Shown piece by piece: positions 6,314 through 8,023 of a stretch of DNA of 8,023 nt; position 1 is the first letter of the stretch, and each line of letters starts with the position of its first letter. A program made the translations under genes and the position numbers. Source of the DNA: Planctomycetales bacterium (lineage in GTDB: Bacteria > 4484-113 > JAFGCY01); contig JAHEFU010000128.1 in the NCBI GenBank assembly GCA_024645305.1, positions 1 to 8,023 on the forward strand, given 5' to 3'. The notes under the pieces are model-generated. The model saw nothing but the letters and a program-made list of their open reading frames with translations. It searched no databases and was not told where the DNA came from.

Positions 6314-6328
6314 CGAGGGAGGACAAGT

Positions 6329-8023
6329 ATGTCTGTCAGCAAGAAATTCAGCTGGATGTTCATCCTGGCCGCCATGTTGCTCTTGAATGCCTGCGGCGGG
6401 GGCAGTCCTAGTGCACCGGGGCCTGCTGACGGCATGATCCTGCCAGTGGGAGACGCCGCGGCTGACCTGGATACAGCAGGAGACGGCAGCATCCTGCATC
6501 AGGTGATCATGCAGCCTCAGCCGCCGCTGGAGGATGGCCTGAGGGGCGTCAGTATGACTGAGCCGTCCGGCCTGCTGCAGCAGCTGCCCGCGCCGGTTGA
6601 TACGAAGAGTACGCTGTGTGCCGGCTCCGGCTGGTACCTGCAGGCCGGCTCCTATCAGGACGAGCTGCCCCTGAGCAACATCAGCCGCAGTGGCAGTGAA
6701 CTCACTGAGGGTCACTACGAACCAGCCTACGACGGACGCAGCCTGGATACGGGCAGTTATGCGATCTATCGCTGGAACCTGCGGGGCTATACGGGTGAAC
6801 AGACCGTCGGTTTCAGCTGGGTGCTGGACCAGGCTCCCGCGGACTGGCATGACTTCTACATCGGCTTCGCCGATTTGACGCAGAACCGCTGGGACTTCTA
6901 CCAGGGGCCCAATGACAACGTCCTGACCATCGAGAGCTTCGGGCCCTACCGCGCCGCCTCCGGTGATGTGCTGATGGCGATCGTGATGCTTGGTTCTGAG
7001 GATGCCACACTGGCCTACATGCAGGCCGGAGTGCCGGAGGAGCGGGCCACGGGCGACCTGGGCCTGCCGGAGAATGCTCCGGACTTCCCGCTTTTGTCAC
7101 CAGCCACGCTGCTGCCGGAACGGGTGGATCTCAGTGCGGACTGCTCAGCGGTGAATGACCAGCTGCAGTGGGGTGCCTGCACCGCCTTCGCGGTCGGTGA
7201 CAGTGCCTACAACTATGAGCTGGGCCAGGTCTATGGCGAACTGGGCTGGGACCTGCGCTACCCGCAGTACAGGATCAGTCCCAAGTACCTCTACGTCAAG
7301 AGTGGTGAACTGGCCGGGATCCCGCCAGGTGGCGGCTACGGGCGCTGGACCCACGAGGTGATTGGTAACCTCCAGACCCATGGCGTTGCCACCGAGCTGA
7401 ATGCACCGTACAACATGATCTATGACAACAACTGGAGCGCGGCGGCCCTGGCGGACACGCAAGTGCTGCGCATCGAGGATTGGCAGGAAGTGCCCTGCAA
7501 CACGCTCGCTGGCATTGACACCGTAAAGCGGGTGCTGGCGGAGCAGGGCAAGGTCCTGCCGATGCGGATCTACCTCGACGGTTCATTCTTCTCCCTGCTC
7601 CCGCAGCAGGTCTATTACTACCTGTGGGGCACAGTGGGCGGGCATGCGATGTGCATCGTGGGCTATGACGACAGCAAGGGCATCAGCGGGGCCTTCAAGG
7701 TGCGCAACAGCTGGGGGCCGTTCTGGGGTAACGCCGGGCATGTCTGGATCGGCTATGAGACCTTCCTGAATCCCTACGCCTCCGTGCGCTGCTGGACGAT
7801 CAATGAGGATTACGGCAAGTCAGTCGTCCAGCAGTTCGGGCTCAGCCATCCCGCCATCCCGCCGGTGGTCGGCCTGCAGGCCACGCAGGGTACAAATGAC
7901 AACGGTATCGAACTGAGCTGGGAGCAGCATCCGGCGGCCACCGTGCTGCGGATCTACCGCGATTCGAAGACGAACCTCCTTGCCCAGGTGGACGGAGCGG
8001 ACACCGGCTGGTTGGACGGGGAG
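6329..8023 (+). CDS. Papain-like (C1) cysteine peptidase lipoprotein, C-terminus cut by window
   Basis: 565 codons are open to the window edge. The start is supported by GGAGG (6318-6322) 6 nt upstream. A lipoprotein signal peptide (KK, hydrophobic core, LNAC with lipidated Cys22) is followed by a low-complexity linker to about residue 95. Residues 97-237 form an unrecognised, apparently beta-rich domain with a RWDFYQGP motif (187-194). The papain core starts near 265: oxyanion Gln278, nucleophile Cys284 in WGACTAF, His439 in GGHAMCIVGYDD, Asn460 in RNSWGPFWG, so all four catalytic positions are present. From about 511 a fibronectin-III-like domain begins (IELSW, IYRD) and is truncated. No recognisable I29-type propeptide is seen. 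It is probably membrane-anchored outside the cytoplasm and cleaves proteins or peptides. It is transcribed away from the carotenoid genes and shows no functional link to them. Confidence 0.9.
   Translation, partial: MSVSKKFSWMFILAAMLLLNACGGGSPSAPGPADGMILPVGDAAADLDTAGDGSILHQVIMQPQPPLEDGLRGVSMTEPSGLLQQLPAPVDTKSTLCAGSGWYLQAGSYQDELPLSNISRSGSELTEGHYEPAYDGRSLDTGSYAIYRWNLRGYTGEQTVGFSWVLDQAPADWHDFYIGFADLTQNRWDFYQGPNDNVLTIESFGPYRAASGDVLMAIVMLGSEDATLAYMQAGVPEERATGDLGLPENAPDFPLLSPATLLPERVDLSADCSAVNDQLQWGACTAFAVGDSAYNYELGQVYGELGWDLRYPQYRISPKYLYVKSGELAGIPPGGGYGRWTHEVIGNLQTHGVATELNAPYNMIYDNNWSAAALADTQVLRIEDWQEVPCNTLAGIDTVKRVLAEQGKVLPMRIYLDGSFFSLLPQQVYYYLWGTVGGHAMCIVGYDDSKGISGAFKVRNSWGPFWGNAGHVWIGYETFLNPYASVRCWTINEDYGKSVVQQFGLSHPAIPPVVGLQATQGTNDNGIELSWEQHPAATVLRIYRDSKTNLLAQVDGADTGWLDGE

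Overview
The window looks like a GC-rich (roughly 60% G+C by eye) bacterial chromosome segment. The bacterium probably has a Gram-negative type envelope, since the gene at the right end encodes a lipobox-type lipoprotein. The phylum cannot be fixed from the sequence. Genes are tightly packed with overlapping stop and start codons, and no tRNA, rRNA, CRISPR array or insertion sequence is visible.

Positions 1-5258 hold a minus-strand carotenoid operon, read right to left. It encodes a phytoene/dehydrosqualene synthase (4329-5258), a complete CrtI-family FAD desaturase (2842-4329), an alpha/beta-hydrolase-fold protein with a cysteine at the nucleophile position (2079-2852), a membrane glycosyltransferase of the CrtQ/HpnB type (931-2082) and a second CrtI-family enzyme (from 931 to beyond the left edge). 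Every internal junction overlaps by 1, 11, 4 or 1 nt, which suggests translational coupling. The likely logic is head-to-head condensation, desaturation, then end-group oxidation, glycosylation and perhaps acylation of a polar carotenoid. The order and chemistry are inferred. The last gene carries a frameshift at a three-copy GGCT tandem repeat (51-62). One extra 4-bp unit would restore the family-typical reading frame.

Positions 5259-5542 are a 284-bp non-coding leader for the carotenoid operon. It has a weak promoter candidate and a tandem pair of 11-bp direct repeats just upstream of it. To its right, 5543-6154 encodes a CPBP-family intramembrane glutamic protease on the same strand.

Positions 6155-6328 are a divergent intergenic region with two candidate sigma-70-like promoters whose -35 boxes overlap, plus a stem-loop in the presumed 5' UTR of the rightward gene. 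From 6329 to the right edge a single open frame (565 codons, no stop) encodes a secreted papain-like (C1) cysteine peptidase lipoprotein. It has an unrecognised N-terminal domain in place of a classical propeptide, and the beginning of a fibronectin-III-like domain at the cut end.
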